A stretch of 64,000 bases of DNA from Qipengyuania huizhouensis. Its GTDB lineage: Bacteria; Pseudomonadota; Alphaproteobacteria; Sphingomonadales; Sphingomonadaceae. The stretch is taken from NCBI RefSeq assembly GCF_019711635.1, contig NZ_JAIGNT010000009.1, positions 1 through 64,000 of the forward strand, read 5' to 3'. The position numbers were made by a program, and so were the translations under genes. The first letter of the stretch is position 1. Every line of letters starts with the position of its first letter. Shown here piece after piece: positions 1 to 8,053 of the stretch. The notes beneath the pieces were generated by a model. The model was not told where the DNA came from. It was given only the letters and a program-made list of their open reading frames with translations, and did not search any database.

Positions 1-106
1 CGCCTCAACAAGCTAAGCTCAGTTCAAATTATCCCTTGCCAACGGAGAGCCGTCCACACAGGCGTCGTTAGCGGACAGTCCGCAATCGGCCCCGCGCCCC
101 GCCTTT

Positions 107-718
107 TCAGCCGTAGCCCATCAGTTTGAGCACTTCCTCGCGGCTGCGCGGATCGTCGAGGAAGGTGCCCATCATGCGGCTGGTGACCATGCCGACGCCG
201 GGCGTGCGCACGCCGCGGGCGGTCATGCAGCTGTGTTGGGCATCGATGACCACGGCCACGCCCTGCGGCTTGAGATGTTCCCAGATGCAATCGGCCACTT
301 CGGCGGTCAGCCGTTCCTGCACCTGCAGGCGCCGGGCAAAACCGTGGAGCACGCGGGCCAGTTTCGAAATACCCACCACCCGGTCATTCGGCAGATAGGC
401 GATCGCCGCCTTGCCGATGATCGGCGCCATGTGGTGTTCGCAATGCGACTGGAACGGGATGTCTTTCAGAAGAACTATCTCGTTGTACCCGCCGACTTCC
501 TCGAACACACGGTCCAGGTGCACGGCGGGATCCTCGTCATAACCGACGCAATATTCCTTCCACGCACGCGCGACGCGCTGGGGCGTATCGAGAAGGCCTT
601 CACGGGTCGGGTCGTCCCCCGTCCATTCGATCAGGGTACGGATTGCATCCTGAACGTGCTGCGGCACGGGCGGTTTGCCGCGGGGATCGTCCTCATCGGG
701 TCCTACAAGGCTACTCAC
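107..718 (-). CDS. folE: GTP cyclohydrolase I
   Basis: This cytoplasmic enzyme converts GTP to 7,8-dihydroneopterin triphosphate, the first step of folate and pterin synthesis. The 203-aa length is normal for bacterial FolE. The zinc ligands are visible as Cys93 and His96 in the SHCEHH motif and Cys164 in the QHSC motif, matching Cys110, His113 and Cys181 of the E. coli enzyme. The core also contains the typical VGISKLAR and LQVQERLT stretches. Its ATG overlaps the stop of the upstream phospholipase D-like gene in an ATGA junction, so it is probably translated by coupling as the last gene of a three-gene operon. No gene is seen between it and the left window edge. Confidence 0.97.
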   Translation of the reverse strand: MSSLVGPDEDDPRGKPPVPQHVQDAIRTLIEWTGDDPTREGLLDTPQRVARAWKEYCVGYDEDPAVHLDRVFEEVGGYNEIVLLKDIPFQSHCEHHMAPIIGKAAIAYLPNDRVVGISKLARVLHGFARRLQVQERLTAEVADCIWEHLKPQGVAVVIDAQHSCMTARGVRTPGVGMVTSRMMGTFLDDPRSREEVLKLMGYG

Positions 719-2277
719 TTGCCGTTTTTCCTCCTGAACCTGGAGCGAAAGCGCTCGAGGCGGGATCCCTTGCGGAAAAGACCACCCTTTGCAAACGGCT
801 CGAACATATCATCCGGATGTTCGGGGTCGAGCAATCCGCTTTCGGCGAGCTTTTCTTCGGCGCCATTGAGCTCCGGTGGATGATAGCGGAGGAGGTTGCG
901 CCCGTCCTCGGTAATCGAATGATCGATGACGGCCGCCATCGAACCGTACCGTTCGAGCAATCCGCCGATCTCGCCTTCGTCCAGCCCGCAATGTTCGGCC
1001 AGCAAGGACAGGCGGATCTTCTCGATCGCCGCGGAGGCATGCTCATTGCCTTCGCGATCGCAGTCGACAAACACGTCGCATTCGCTGTCCAGCCCCATCG
1101 AACGGTTGTTCATGTTTGCCGACCCGATGCGGAATATCCGGTCGTCGACGATCATTATCTTGGCATGGACGTAGATCGGCGTCGTGCCCGTGTAAGGGTT
1201 CCAGATGCCGAACCGGCCCTTGTGATCGGCTTCGGATATGCTCCTTACGAATTCTGCGCGCGCATGATCCATCGCCTGCTGTTCCAGCCAGCCGTCGGCA
1301 TTGCGGGGATGCACGATAACGATTTCCGGCGGGTCATCCTCGGTCATCCTTTCGCAGATGGCCTCGCATATGGCGCGCGAGGCGAAGTACTGGCTTTCGG
1401 CATAAATGAACTTCCTTGCGCGCCTGATGTGTTCGACGAACAGGTGCTCGATCTCCCTGACCGCTTCCCAGTCGCGATAGGCTGCGCGTGTGCGCGCTAT
1501 GCCGATTTCCACATTCTCGAAGTCTGCTTTCAGGCCATCGGGCCACAGACTGTCCTCACGCGCCTGGATCGGCACGAGCGGCGTGCCTCCGGCGCGGATC
1601 CACCGATCGCGCCCCAGATCGCTCAACGCGTCGGCGATTTCGCCTTCCATCATCATGGATGCATCGTGCCAGGGTCCGTATTCGTGACCGTTCGGCGTAG
1701 TGCGATGTTCGTCCGTTTCCTTGTGATCGCGCGTGTCCCAGCGCTTTATCGTCATGTCGATCCCGCCGCACACCGCAAGCCGGTTGTCGAGGACGGCAAT
1801 TTTCTGGTGATGGCTGCATCCGGTCGGGTGGGCGCTGTCGAACTTGAAGTCGATCCGGCGATGGCGGGCCCAGCGCACGAGATCCCACCACATCGATCCG
1901 CGCACCACGAATTTGAAAATCCCGAAGCTCCATTTCAGGATGCGGACTTCAAGCGTCGGCCGATGCCGCACCAGCCAGCCGATGAAGCTGCCAAGACGTA
2001 CGGGGTATTTGTCCGAGTAGCTTCGCTGCCACCAGCGCCGCCCTTCTGCCAGGTGGATGCGCGTGTCGAAATCCCAGCCGATCAGGAATATGCGGTGGCG
2101 CGCGTTCAGCATCGCGGCCTGCATGGCGGCGAAATAATCCGCCGCGTCGATCAGTACCGCTGCGCGCTCCACCTTCGCATAACGCCAGACGCTGGACGAT
2201 TCGCCGTCCTCAAGACGGGATACCCGTTCCGGATTGGGCGTTTCCTCGCCCGGCTTTTCGGCCCCCTCCTCCAGCAT
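715..2277 (-). CDS. phospholipase D-like phosphatidyltransferase family protein
   Basis: A 520-aa protein of the phospholipase D superfamily, whose members transfer or hydrolyse phosphodiesters, often of phospholipids or cardiolipin. Two HKD motifs are present: His157-Lys159-Asp164 and His371-Lys373-Asp378, each followed by the usual Gly/Ser-Asn segment. No signal peptide is evident. The frame extends 68 codons further upstream, but that part runs inside the hemerythrin gene. The chosen ATG lies 2 nt after the hemerythrin stop. The gene is coupled to folE downstream by a 4-nt overlap. The substrate cannot be read from the sequence. Confidence 0.85.
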   Translation of the reverse strand: MLEEGAEKPGEETPNPERVSRLEDGESSSVWRYAKVERAAVLIDAADYFAAMQAAMLNARHRIFLIGWDFDTRIHLAEGRRWWQRSYSDKYPVRLGSFIGWLVRHRPTLEVRILKWSFGIFKFVVRGSMWWDLVRWARHRRIDFKFDSAHPTGCSHHQKIAVLDNRLAVCGGIDMTIKRWDTRDHKETDEHRTTPNGHEYGPWHDASMMMEGEIADALSDLGRDRWIRAGGTPLVPIQAREDSLWPDGLKADFENVEIGIARTRAAYRDWEAVREIEHLFVEHIRRARKFIYAESQYFASRAICEAICERMTEDDPPEIVIVHPRNADGWLEQQAMDHARAEFVRSISEADHKGRFGIWNPYTGTTPIYVHAKIMIVDDRIFRIGSANMNNRSMGLDSECDVFVDCDREGNEHASAAIEKIRLSLLAEHCGLDEGEIGGLLERYGSMAAVIDHSITEDGRNLLRYHPPELNGAEEKLAESGLLDPEHPDDMFEPFAKGGLFRKGSRLERFRSRFRRKNGK

Positions 2278-2279
2278 GC

Positions 2280-2771
2280 CTATTCCTTGGCATCCTCTTT
2301 CTTTTCGGGAGTGATCTCCGCCTCGGATTTCTCCTCTTTCTTGCGTCGCTCGAAGACCGAGCGCATGTGCTCCATGTCTTCTTCGGTCAGATGTTTGGCG
2401 AAATCGGGGAAGTGGTCTTGCTCCTCCTCGTCGATATGGTGACGATAGTCGTGGTCGAAGGTCTTGAACTTCGTCAGCCATCCGCCTTCGGACATATCGG
2501 TTGCGGCAAGATCGTTCAGCGCTTCCTCGATCTCGTGATGCTCGGCCACCGAATGCCGCGTTTCGTCCGTGGTAGGCGGCTTGCGCAGCATGGTCGAATA
2601 AAGCGCCTGCTCTTCGGCCGAAGCGTGGCTCTTGAGTTCCTTCGTCAGTTCTTCGAACAGGGATTTGCGCTCGCCGCTGTCGCCGCTCGTTTCAAGCAAC
2701 TTGTCGAGCAGGGCGCGATGCCTGTCATGATCCTGCTTCAGTCGATCGAAGATTTCCCGAGAGTCGGTCAT
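2280..2771 (-). CDS. hemerythrin HHE-domain protein
   Basis: A 163-aa protein made mainly of a hemerythrin-like four-helix domain. Candidate ligands of a non-haem di-iron or metal site lie in the early HDRHR segment, the HASAEEQALY helix, EHHEIEE and the late HHIDEEEQDHFP segment. The C-terminal tail after residue 130 is highly charged (KKEEKSEAEI). Such proteins bind oxygen, NO or iron in stress responses. The ATG of MTDSREI was chosen because AGGAGA lies 8 nt upstream; an in-frame ATG seven codons earlier lacks this. It is the first gene of an operon with the phospholipase D-like gene and folE. Confidence 0.85.
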   Translation of the reverse strand: MTDSREIFDRLKQDHDRHRALLDKLLETSGDSGERKSLFEELTKELKSHASAEEQALYSTMLRKPPTTDETRHSVAEHHEIEEALNDLAATDMSEGGWLTKFKTFDHDYRHHIDEEEQDHFPDFAKHLTEEDMEHMRSVFERRKKEEKSEAEITPEKKEDAKE

Positions 2772-2863
2772 TGATGCTGTTCTCCTTTGCATTGAGAACA
2801 GGCAGGGGCTCGCCGGGTTCCGCTGTTCTTGAAGCGAGGTGCAGATAAGCTCATATCCCCGGC

Positions 2864-3262
2864 ATGATGCACTCGAAAGACGGCCCCACCCCGGCGCAGA
2901 TGCAGCAGATGGCCGAGGCGGTCGTGGCTTCGCTACCGGACGAATTCCGCGCGCAGATGGGGGACATCGTACTGCGGGTGGAGGATTTCGCGACGCCGGA
3001 ACAACTGGCGGCTGTGGACCTCGACGACAAATGGGAGTTGAGCGGGCTTTACGAAGGGGAGGCGCTGCCCGACCGGTCGATCTGGCAGAGCCACCGCATG
3101 CCCGCCCGGATCTGGCTGTTTCGCGAACCGCTGATCGCCGAATGGCGCGAAACCGGCGTGCGGATGGACGATCTGGTGCGGCACGTCGTGATCCACGAGG
3201 CCGGGCATCATTTCGGATTCAGCGACGAGGACATGCACGCGCTGGAACAAAGTGCGGACTAG
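2864..3262 (+). CDS. small zinc metallopeptidase family protein (PF06262-like)
   Basis: A 132-aa cytoplasmic protein ending in a zincin motif: HEAGHHFGFSD near residues 111-121 gives HExxHxxGxxD, typical of the short minimal-gluzincin-like or acidic metallopeptidase family (PF06262). The N-terminal part is helical and acidic. There is no signal peptide. An alternative start one codon later (MHSKDG) is possible. It is divergent from the hemerythrin operon and is followed by tRNA-Arg on the other strand. Peptidase activity is inferred from the motif only; members of this family are poorly characterised. Confidence 0.85.
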   Translation: MMHSKDGPTPAQMQQMAEAVVASLPDEFRAQMGDIVLRVEDFATPEQLAAVDLDDKWELSGLYEGEALPDRSIWQSHRMPARIWLFREPLIAEWRETGVRMDDLVRHVVIHEAGHHFGFSDEDMHALEQSAD

Positions 3263-3370
3263 GGTTTGCGCTTTGGAAAGGGGAAGGATTGGGCCGGTCG
3301 CTTCGCGCCCCCCCCTCTCCGCCACAGCACGGCTTCGATTCCGAATTTCGAACTTTCCATACGGCAGAAC

Positions 3371-3408
3371 CATTAAAGGCCACCCCTTTTGCAAGGGATG
3401 GCCTTTAA
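3371..3408 (-). terminator. hairpin behind tRNA-Arg
   Basis: The sequence directly behind the CCA end of tRNA-Arg folds into a long stem: ATTAAAGGCCA...TGGCCTTTAAT with GGG/CCC continuing across one T/C mismatch and a short loop. It reads from the minus strand but has no clear U-run, so it may stabilise or help process the 3' end rather than terminate strictly by the intrinsic mechanism. It could act in both directions for the metallopeptidase gene. Confidence 0.6.
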
Positions 3409-3485
3409 TGGCGCGCCAGGAAGGATTCGAACCTCCGACCGCCTGATTCGTAGTCAGGTACTCTATCCAGCTGAGCTACTGGCGC
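3409..3485 (-). tRNA. tRNA-Arg (anticodon ACG)
   Basis: A cloverleaf can be drawn. The acceptor GCGCCAG pairs with CTGGCGC, discriminator G and encoded CCA follow, the D-arm is AGCTCAGCTGGATAGAGT, the anticodon stem CCTGA/TCAGG encloses a loop with ACG, and the T-arm contains GGTTCGAATCC. The wobble A would be deaminated to inosine to read CGU, CGC and CGA. Confidence 0.97.
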
Positions 3486-3529
3486 GTTGGAGGGCGGCAC
3501 ATAGGCAGGTGCTCCGCCCTTGGCAACAC

Positions 3530-3952
3530 CTAATCCGGCATTTTTGCAAAGAGAGATTGCACCAGCTCACGGTCGAGCGGCGGCTTGTCGAGAGCTTCGA
3601 TCTGTCGCGGAGTAAACCAGCCGATCGTCCCCCCTTCCATCGCCCGGGGCTCGCAGCCGGGCTGGCGGCATGTGTAAAGAAGAATGACAATCGGGCATTC
3701 ATGGGCCGCACCCTCTTCCTGGGCGAATGTCGCGGGCGTCAGGAGATCCGCCTCTAGGGCTATATCGAGCTCCTCGCGAATTTCGCGGACCAGCGCATTT
3801 ACAGGCGTTTCGCCGGTTTCGACCTTCCCGCCCGGGAATTCCCAGAGCCCGCCGTGATGCTTGTGCTTCGGGCGCTTGTGCATCAGCCAGCGCCCTTCGG
3901 CATCGCCAAGAGCAAGCGCGACAACGGGTGTCCATGTCGGATTATTTTCCAA
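3530..3952 (-). CDS. NUDIX hydrolase, MutT-like
   Basis: A 140-aa MutT-type pyrophosphohydrolase, probably sanitising oxidised nucleotides such as 8-oxo-dGTP. The full Nudix box GX5EX7REUXEEXGU is visible as GGKVETGETPVNALVREIREELDI. A PTWTPVVALAL strand begins the fold. No ATG is available near the fold start. The TTG before ENNPTW has AGGA about 7 nt upstream and is preferred; a TTG 16 codons upstream would add a basic tail and would start at the first bases of the oppositely oriented flp gene. The exact substrate is not defined by sequence. Confidence 0.88.
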   Translation of the reverse strand: MENNPTWTPVVALALGDAEGRWLMHKRPKHKHHGGLWEFPGGKVETGETPVNALVREIREELDIALEADLLTPATFAQEEGAAHECPIVILLYTCRQPGCEPRAMEGGTIGWFTPRQIEALDKPPLDRELVQSLFAKMPD

Positions 3953-3999
3953 AACGATCCTGCCTCGCAACTTTTTCTTAAGACCTGCCGGATTACCCA

Positions 4000-4215
4000 A
4001 TGAGTGTCAGCTACGAATTGACATTGGGGGCAAGTCGAGTGGTCCAATTTCTGAAAAGACTGGAACGCGATGAAACCGGCGCCACCGCTGTCGAATACGG
4101 GCTGATCCTCGCGCTGATTTTCTTCGCGATAATGGGAGCAGTCGAAGCCTTCGGACAAGAGACGATTGAAATGTGGAACAACATTTCTTCGAAAGTCCAG
4201 TCGGCGGGAGTTTAA
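4000..4215 (+). CDS. Flp family type IVb pilin
   Basis: A short prepilin of about 71 aa. The class III leader cleavage motif is visible as ETG|ATAVEYG, followed by a hydrophobic helix (LILALIFFAIMGAV) that would form the pilus core. Tad-type prepilin peptidases cut after the Gly. The ATG used has no convincing ribosome binding site, and a GTG at 4039 would give a shorter leader typical of Flp proteins, so the start is uncertain. A second, more canonical Flp gene follows 130 bp downstream. No tad assembly genes lie in the window. Confidence 0.8.
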   Translation: MSVSYELTLGASRVVQFLKRLERDETGATAVEYGLILALIFFAIMGAVEAFGQETIEMWNNISSKVQSAGV

Positions 4216-4345
4216 TTCCCATTTGGTCAAGAATTGCGCTGATCTGGTTACGAATTGTCAACCAGTCTGCGTCAGAACGAGGATAGCTCAAGCCGTCTGG
4301 ACGCGGCGAGAGTCGGGTACCGAAGACTGAACCAGGAGACTACAC

Positions 4346-4528
4346 ATGAAGTTCATCAAAAAGCTGCGCCAGAACGAAGAAGGTGCAACCGCTATCGAAT
4401 ACGGCCTGATCGCTGCACTGATCGCCGTCGCTGCCATGACCGCCATGGGCGCTCTGGGCACCGAGCTTACCGAAACCTTCGAAACTGTTTCGAGCACGAT
4501 GTCGGCTGCGAACAACGCCAGCGTCTGA
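4346..4528 (+). CDS. Flp family type IVb pilin
   Basis: A 60-aa pilin subunit for Tad/Flp-type surface pili. The basic leader MKFIKKLRQNEEG is followed by the cleavage and assembly motif G|ATAIEYG and a hydrophobic helix LIAALIAVAAMTAM. A good ribosome binding site (AGGAG) precedes the ATG. The gene ends before a strong intrinsic terminator, so it is probably a separate, highly expressed transcript. It differs from the neighbouring pilin in its C-terminal half, suggesting a major and a minor subunit. Confidence 0.92.
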   Translation: MKFIKKLRQNEEGATAIEYGLIAALIAVAAMTAMGALGTELTETFETVSSTMSAANNASV

Positions 4529-4548
4529 TCGGCTGGCCTAGCCAAAAA

Positions 4549-4582
4549 GAAAGGCGGCGGGGGAAACCTCGCCGCCTTTTCT
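4549..4582 (+). terminator. intrinsic terminator of the flp pilin gene
   Basis: GGCGGCG pairs with CGCCGCC and the stem extends through GGG/CCT to a GAAA loop; A and T runs flank it (AAAGG...CCTTTTC). It lies about 20 nt after the pilin stop and ahead of the convergent M48 protease gene. Confidence 0.85.
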
Positions 4583-4620
4583 CTTATTCGCCTACAATTC
4601 GCGACGAACAGTGTGTGATA

Positions 4621-6099
4621 TTACCTTCCCCGCACCACGATCTTGACCTTCTGTCCGGCGCTGACGCCCTGGCCCGATGACAGACCGTTGAGGACACGGA
4701 AGCGTTCCTCCTGCGCATCCGAATAGGCCATGCGGCGGGCAAGCGAGCTTACGGTGTCGCCGCGCTGCACCGTCACGACATCCAGAACGCGCGGCACCAC
4801 ATTTGCAGCTTCCTGCGGCGTGATGCGGCGCATGGAAGCGAACATCTGGTTGAACGTACTGGCCCGGCCGGCCGGGGTAATCGCGAGGAAATGATAAGCC
4901 CGGTCGTTCGAGAATTCATAGGCGAAGACCGTCACGTCAACCTGCCCGCTGCTGCCGTTGACGCGCGCAGTACCATAAGCGGCCGGCAGGCCGTTCACCG
5001 TCGTCGTCTGGATATTCGCCGGACGGATCTGTTGCTGCTGGCTCAGGCCCGCAAAGACGCTGTTCACATAGGTCTGCAAATTGCCGTTATACTGGGCCAT
5101 CGTAAACTGGGCTTTGCCGCCCTGGCCGTTGACGGTCACGGCAGTGGTGCCATTGACCATGTAGAAGCCTTGCGGTGCCTGGAAAGACAGGCGCAGATCC
5201 GGATGAATAAACTGGCGGCCCTCGACGATACCCTGTGCGGGATCGTCGCCATAGGTCAGCCCGTCGATCCGGCTAAGGAACGTGTCACGATTGGTCACCC
5301 CGGTCATACCCTGTGCCCGGCTGAGGGCGGATTGCACCCGGCTGGCGGGATCGGGGTGGGTCGACGCCCATTCGGGCATCCGCGCATCGTCGCGACCTTG
5401 AAGCCGCGCATCGAGCGCATTCTGTGCGGCCAGGCTGGCGAGCACTGTCGACATCGCACGAGGATCGTAGCCGGCGGAGTTGAGATACTCGATGCCTTTT
5501 ACATCAGCCTCGAGTTCCTGGCTGCGGGAAAACTTCAGCGTCAGCATCTGCGAGCCTTGCAGTGCGGCCTGGCCGATTTGCTGACCAAGCGGGTTGCTGC
5601 CGAGCAGCACGCTGGAAAGGATCGCCGCACCAACACCGAGTAGTTGATTCTGCGTGGCAGTCTGCTGTCGGCGCTGCGAATGCCGCAGCGCCACGTGGGC
5701 GACTTCGTGGCCGAGCACGCCCGCCAGTTCCGCCTCGTTGTTCATCAGCGCAACGAGCTGGCGCGTGGTGTAAACATACCCGCCGGGAATCGCGAAGGCG
5801 TTGTTTACCGGGCTGTTGACGAGACTTACCGTAAAGCTTGATCGCGCATTGCCGAGACCGGACTGGACGGCGATATTCTGGCCGACCTGCTCGACATATT
5901 GTGCCTGCGGGCCGGTCATCGCGCCACCGAATTCCGCGAGCAGCTGCGGGTGCGCTTCCGCGCCGATCTGGGCTTCGCTCTGCGTGATCGGTTCCGATGC
6001 GCCGGGTATATTTCCGCCCCCGGGCAGGGCGGCACAGCCCCCGAGAGCAAGCGATAGCGTGGCGGTCGAGGCGGTGGCGAATGACTTGAAGCTGGGCAT
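4621..6099 (-). CDS. M48 family metalloprotease lipoprotein with C-terminal LysM domain
   Basis: A 492-aa envelope protease related to BepA/YfgC. The N-terminus carries a lipoprotein signal with lipobox LALGGC (Cys22). The catalytic zinc motif HEVAH lies in LGHEVAHVALRHSQRR, and a third ligand is likely the Glu of SQELEADVKGIEYL. A middle region of unclear fold (FYMVNGTTAVTVNG...) follows. The last 50 residues (VVTVQRGDTVSSLARRM...) are a LysM peptidoglycan-binding domain. Family members degrade or repair misassembled outer-membrane proteins; here the LysM would anchor the enzyme near the wall. It is transcribed alone, convergent with the pilin gene. Confidence 0.9.
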   Translation of the reverse strand: MPSFKSFATASTATLSLALGGCAALPGGGNIPGASEPITQSEAQIGAEAHPQLLAEFGGAMTGPQAQYVEQVGQNIAVQSGLGNARSSFTVSLVNSPVNNAFAIPGGYVYTTRQLVALMNNEAELAGVLGHEVAHVALRHSQRRQQTATQNQLLGVGAAILSSVLLGSNPLGQQIGQAALQGSQMLTLKFSRSQELEADVKGIEYLNSAGYDPRAMSTVLASLAAQNALDARLQGRDDARMPEWASTHPDPASRVQSALSRAQGMTGVTNRDTFLSRIDGLTYGDDPAQGIVEGRQFIHPDLRLSFQAPQGFYMVNGTTAVTVNGQGGKAQFTMAQYNGNLQTYVNSVFAGLSQQQQIRPANIQTTTVNGLPAAYGTARVNGSSGQVDVTVFAYEFSNDRAYHFLAITPAGRASTFNQMFASMRRITPQEAANVVPRVLDVVTVQRGDTVSSLARRMAYSDAQEERFRVLNGLSSGQGVSAGQKVKIVVRGR

Positions 6100-6218
6100 T
6101 TAGGTAAGCTCCCCTTTTTGCAGACGCACGGACAAATGCCCTCACGCCCGTAAGTTCTGTCTATGGAAGGAGAAACTTGGCGGGCGAACGCTTGTTCCCG
6201 TCGCCTGTCTGCCGATGT

Positions 6219-7163
6219 TCAGCCTGCGATCTGCAGGAAACGTTCCTCGCGCATCCGCTTCAGCTCATCGCCGGAGTTGCGCGACAACATATCGAGTTCT
6301 TCGCCGATTGCATCGCCAAGTGCCTTGGCCGCTGCCCGCGGATCGCGATGGGCACCGCCGACGGGCTCTTTCACGATACGGTCGATCACGCCGAGCTTTT
6401 CGAGGTTCTGGGCGGTGATCTTCATCGCTTCGGCAGCATCGGGTGCCTTTTCGGCCGTACGCCAGAGGATGGAGGCGCAGCCTTCGGGAGAGATAACCGA
6501 GTAAACGGCGTGTTCGAACATCAGTACGCGTTCGGCACTTGCCAGCGCGACTGCGCCGCCCGAGCCGCCCTCGCCCACGATGCTCGCCACCATCGGGACT
6601 GGCAAGGCAAGGCAGGCTTCGGTCGACCGGGCGATTGCCTCGGCCTGTCCGCGCTCTTCGGCCTCAACCCCGGGGAATGCCCCCGAAGTATCGACCAGCG
6701 TGACGACCGGCAGGCCGAAACGCCCGGCCAGTTCCATCAGCCTGATCGCCTTGCGATAGCCTTCGGGTTTGCCCATGCCGAAATTGTGCCGGATACGGCT
6801 GGCGGTATCGTTCCCCTTTTCGTGCCCGATCAGCACGACCTTGCGGCCATTCAGCTTCGCAAAGCCGCCCATGATCGCTTCGTCTTCGCCGAAGGCACGG
6901 TCCCCGCCCAGTGGCATGAATTCTTCGAAAGCATGCTCGACATAATCGCGAAAATGCGGGCGCGATGGATGCCGCGCGACTTGCGTCTTCTGCCACGGTG
7001 TCAGCGATTCGTAGGTGCTTTCGAGCAGCGCAGCGCTCTTCGCCTCGAGCCTTTTCAGCTCGTTAGAGATATCGACTTCGTCGCCTTCGGAAGCTGCCCG
7101 CAGTTCGGCAATGCGCTGTTCGAGTTCGGCGACCGGCTTTTCGAATTCAAGATAGGAAATCAT
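6219..7163 (-). CDS. accA: acetyl-CoA carboxylase carboxyltransferase subunit alpha
   Basis: A 314-aa subunit of the carboxyltransferase that moves CO2 from biotin-BCCP to acetyl-CoA to make malonyl-CoA for fatty acid synthesis; its partner is AccD. Recognisable segments are the N-terminal [12 protein letters not shown], the RPHFRDYVE stretch, GHEKG in the CoA site, and [25 protein letters not shown] followed by [11 protein letters not shown]. The start at MISYLEFE is the family's usual one; the longer frame runs into the xerD end. It lies 10 nt downstream of xerD. Confidence 0.97.
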   Translation of the reverse strand: MISYLEFEKPVAELEQRIAELRAASEGDEVDISNELKRLEAKSAALLESTYESLTPWQKTQVARHPSRPHFRDYVEHAFEEFMPLGGDRAFGEDEAIMGGFAKLNGRKVVLIGHEKGNDTASRIRHNFGMGKPEGYRKAIRLMELAGRFGLPVVTLVDTSGAFPGVEAEERGQAEAIARSTEACLALPVPMVASIVGEGGSGGAVALASAERVLMFEHAVYSVISPEGCASILWRTAEKAPDAAEAMKITAQNLEKLGVIDRIVKEPVGGAHRDPRAAAKALGDAIGEELDMLSRNSGDELKRMREERFLQIAG

Positions 7164-7173
7164 CGCAAGTCCG

Positions 7174-8052
7174 CTAGTCGCTGCGGCGCAGCTGTGCAAG
7201 CGGGTGACGCTCATTGACCAGCTTCACCAACCGTGAAGCATCGACATGGGTGTATATCTGCGTGGTGGCAATATCGGCATGGCCGAGCAGCGTCTGCAAG
7301 GCGCGTAAATCCGCCCCTCCCTCGAGCAGGTGCGTGGCGAAGGCGTGGCGCAGCACATGCGGGCTCAGCTTTTCGGGCGGCAGGTCGGCACGCACTGCCA
7401 GCTGCTTCAGCAACTGGTAGAGACGGATGCGCGTCAGGTGGCTGTTGCGCGATGGGAACAGGTAGCGTGAACCCGATGGACGGATCGCCAGCCATCGTCC
7501 GAGCGCGTGCCGCGCCCGTCTGCTGACGGGGACCAGCCGGGCCTGCCCGCCCTTCCCGGTCACGGTCAGGAAAGGTTCGTCCCGGGGGACGGCCGACAAG
7601 GGGAGCGAGACCAGCTCGGTCGCGCGCAGGCCCGAGCCGTAGAGAAGCTCTAGCATTACGAGCAGGCGCACGGCATCGGGACGGTCGCTCGCAGCCTCGT
7701 CTTCGGCGCGGAGGAACAATGCCTCGACCTGCGCGTGGGTTAGAATCTTCGGCAATGGCCTGCGCGGCACCGGGCGTGGCAGGGCATGGGTCGGATCGTC
7801 CTCCCGTTCGCCCTCGTCCACCAGAAACCCGAAGAACTGGCGAAGCGCCGAAACCTTGCGCGCCACCGTGGAAGGCGCCAGCGATGACCAGCCCTGTGCC
7901 AGTTTCGCCAATTGTGCAGGTGACGCTTCGGCCAGTTTCGCGCCCAGCATTTCTTCCGCCTGGGCAAGGTCCCGCCCGTAGGCGAGCAGCGTGTTTCGCG
8001 CTGCTCCACGCTCTGCAGCGAGCATGGCGAGGAAATCGTCGATCCCGCTCAC
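7174..8052 (-). CDS. xerD: site-specific tyrosine recombinase XerD
   Basis: A 292-aa tyrosine recombinase of chromosome-dimer resolution (with XerC at dif). An N-terminal SAM-like core-binding domain ([23 protein letters not shown]) precedes the catalytic domain with Arg in [38 protein letters not shown] and the nucleophile Tyr in IYTHV. Its placement next to accA and away from any mobile-element ends supports a housekeeping role. It starts one base after the stop of the exported proline-rich protein gene, so the two are likely cotranscribed. Confidence 0.93.
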   Translation of the reverse strand: MSGIDDFLAMLAAERGAARNTLLAYGRDLAQAEEMLGAKLAEASPAQLAKLAQGWSSLAPSTVARKVSALRQFFGFLVDEGEREDDPTHALPRPVPRRPLPKILTHAQVEALFLRAEDEAASDRPDAVRLLVMLELLYGSGLRATELVSLPLSAVPRDEPFLTVTGKGGQARLVPVSRRARHALGRWLAIRPSGSRYLFPSRNSHLTRIRLYQLLKQLAVRADLPPEKLSPHVLRHAFATHLLEGGADLRALQTLLGHADIATTQIYTHVDASRLVKLVNERHPLAQLRRSD

Positions 8053-8053
8053 G

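Noticed and set aside
643..2442. Plus-strand 599-codon open frame opposite the phospholipase D-like gene
   Set aside because: High-GC shadow frame; the minus-strand protein has two complete HKD motifs and this frame has no recognisable domain.
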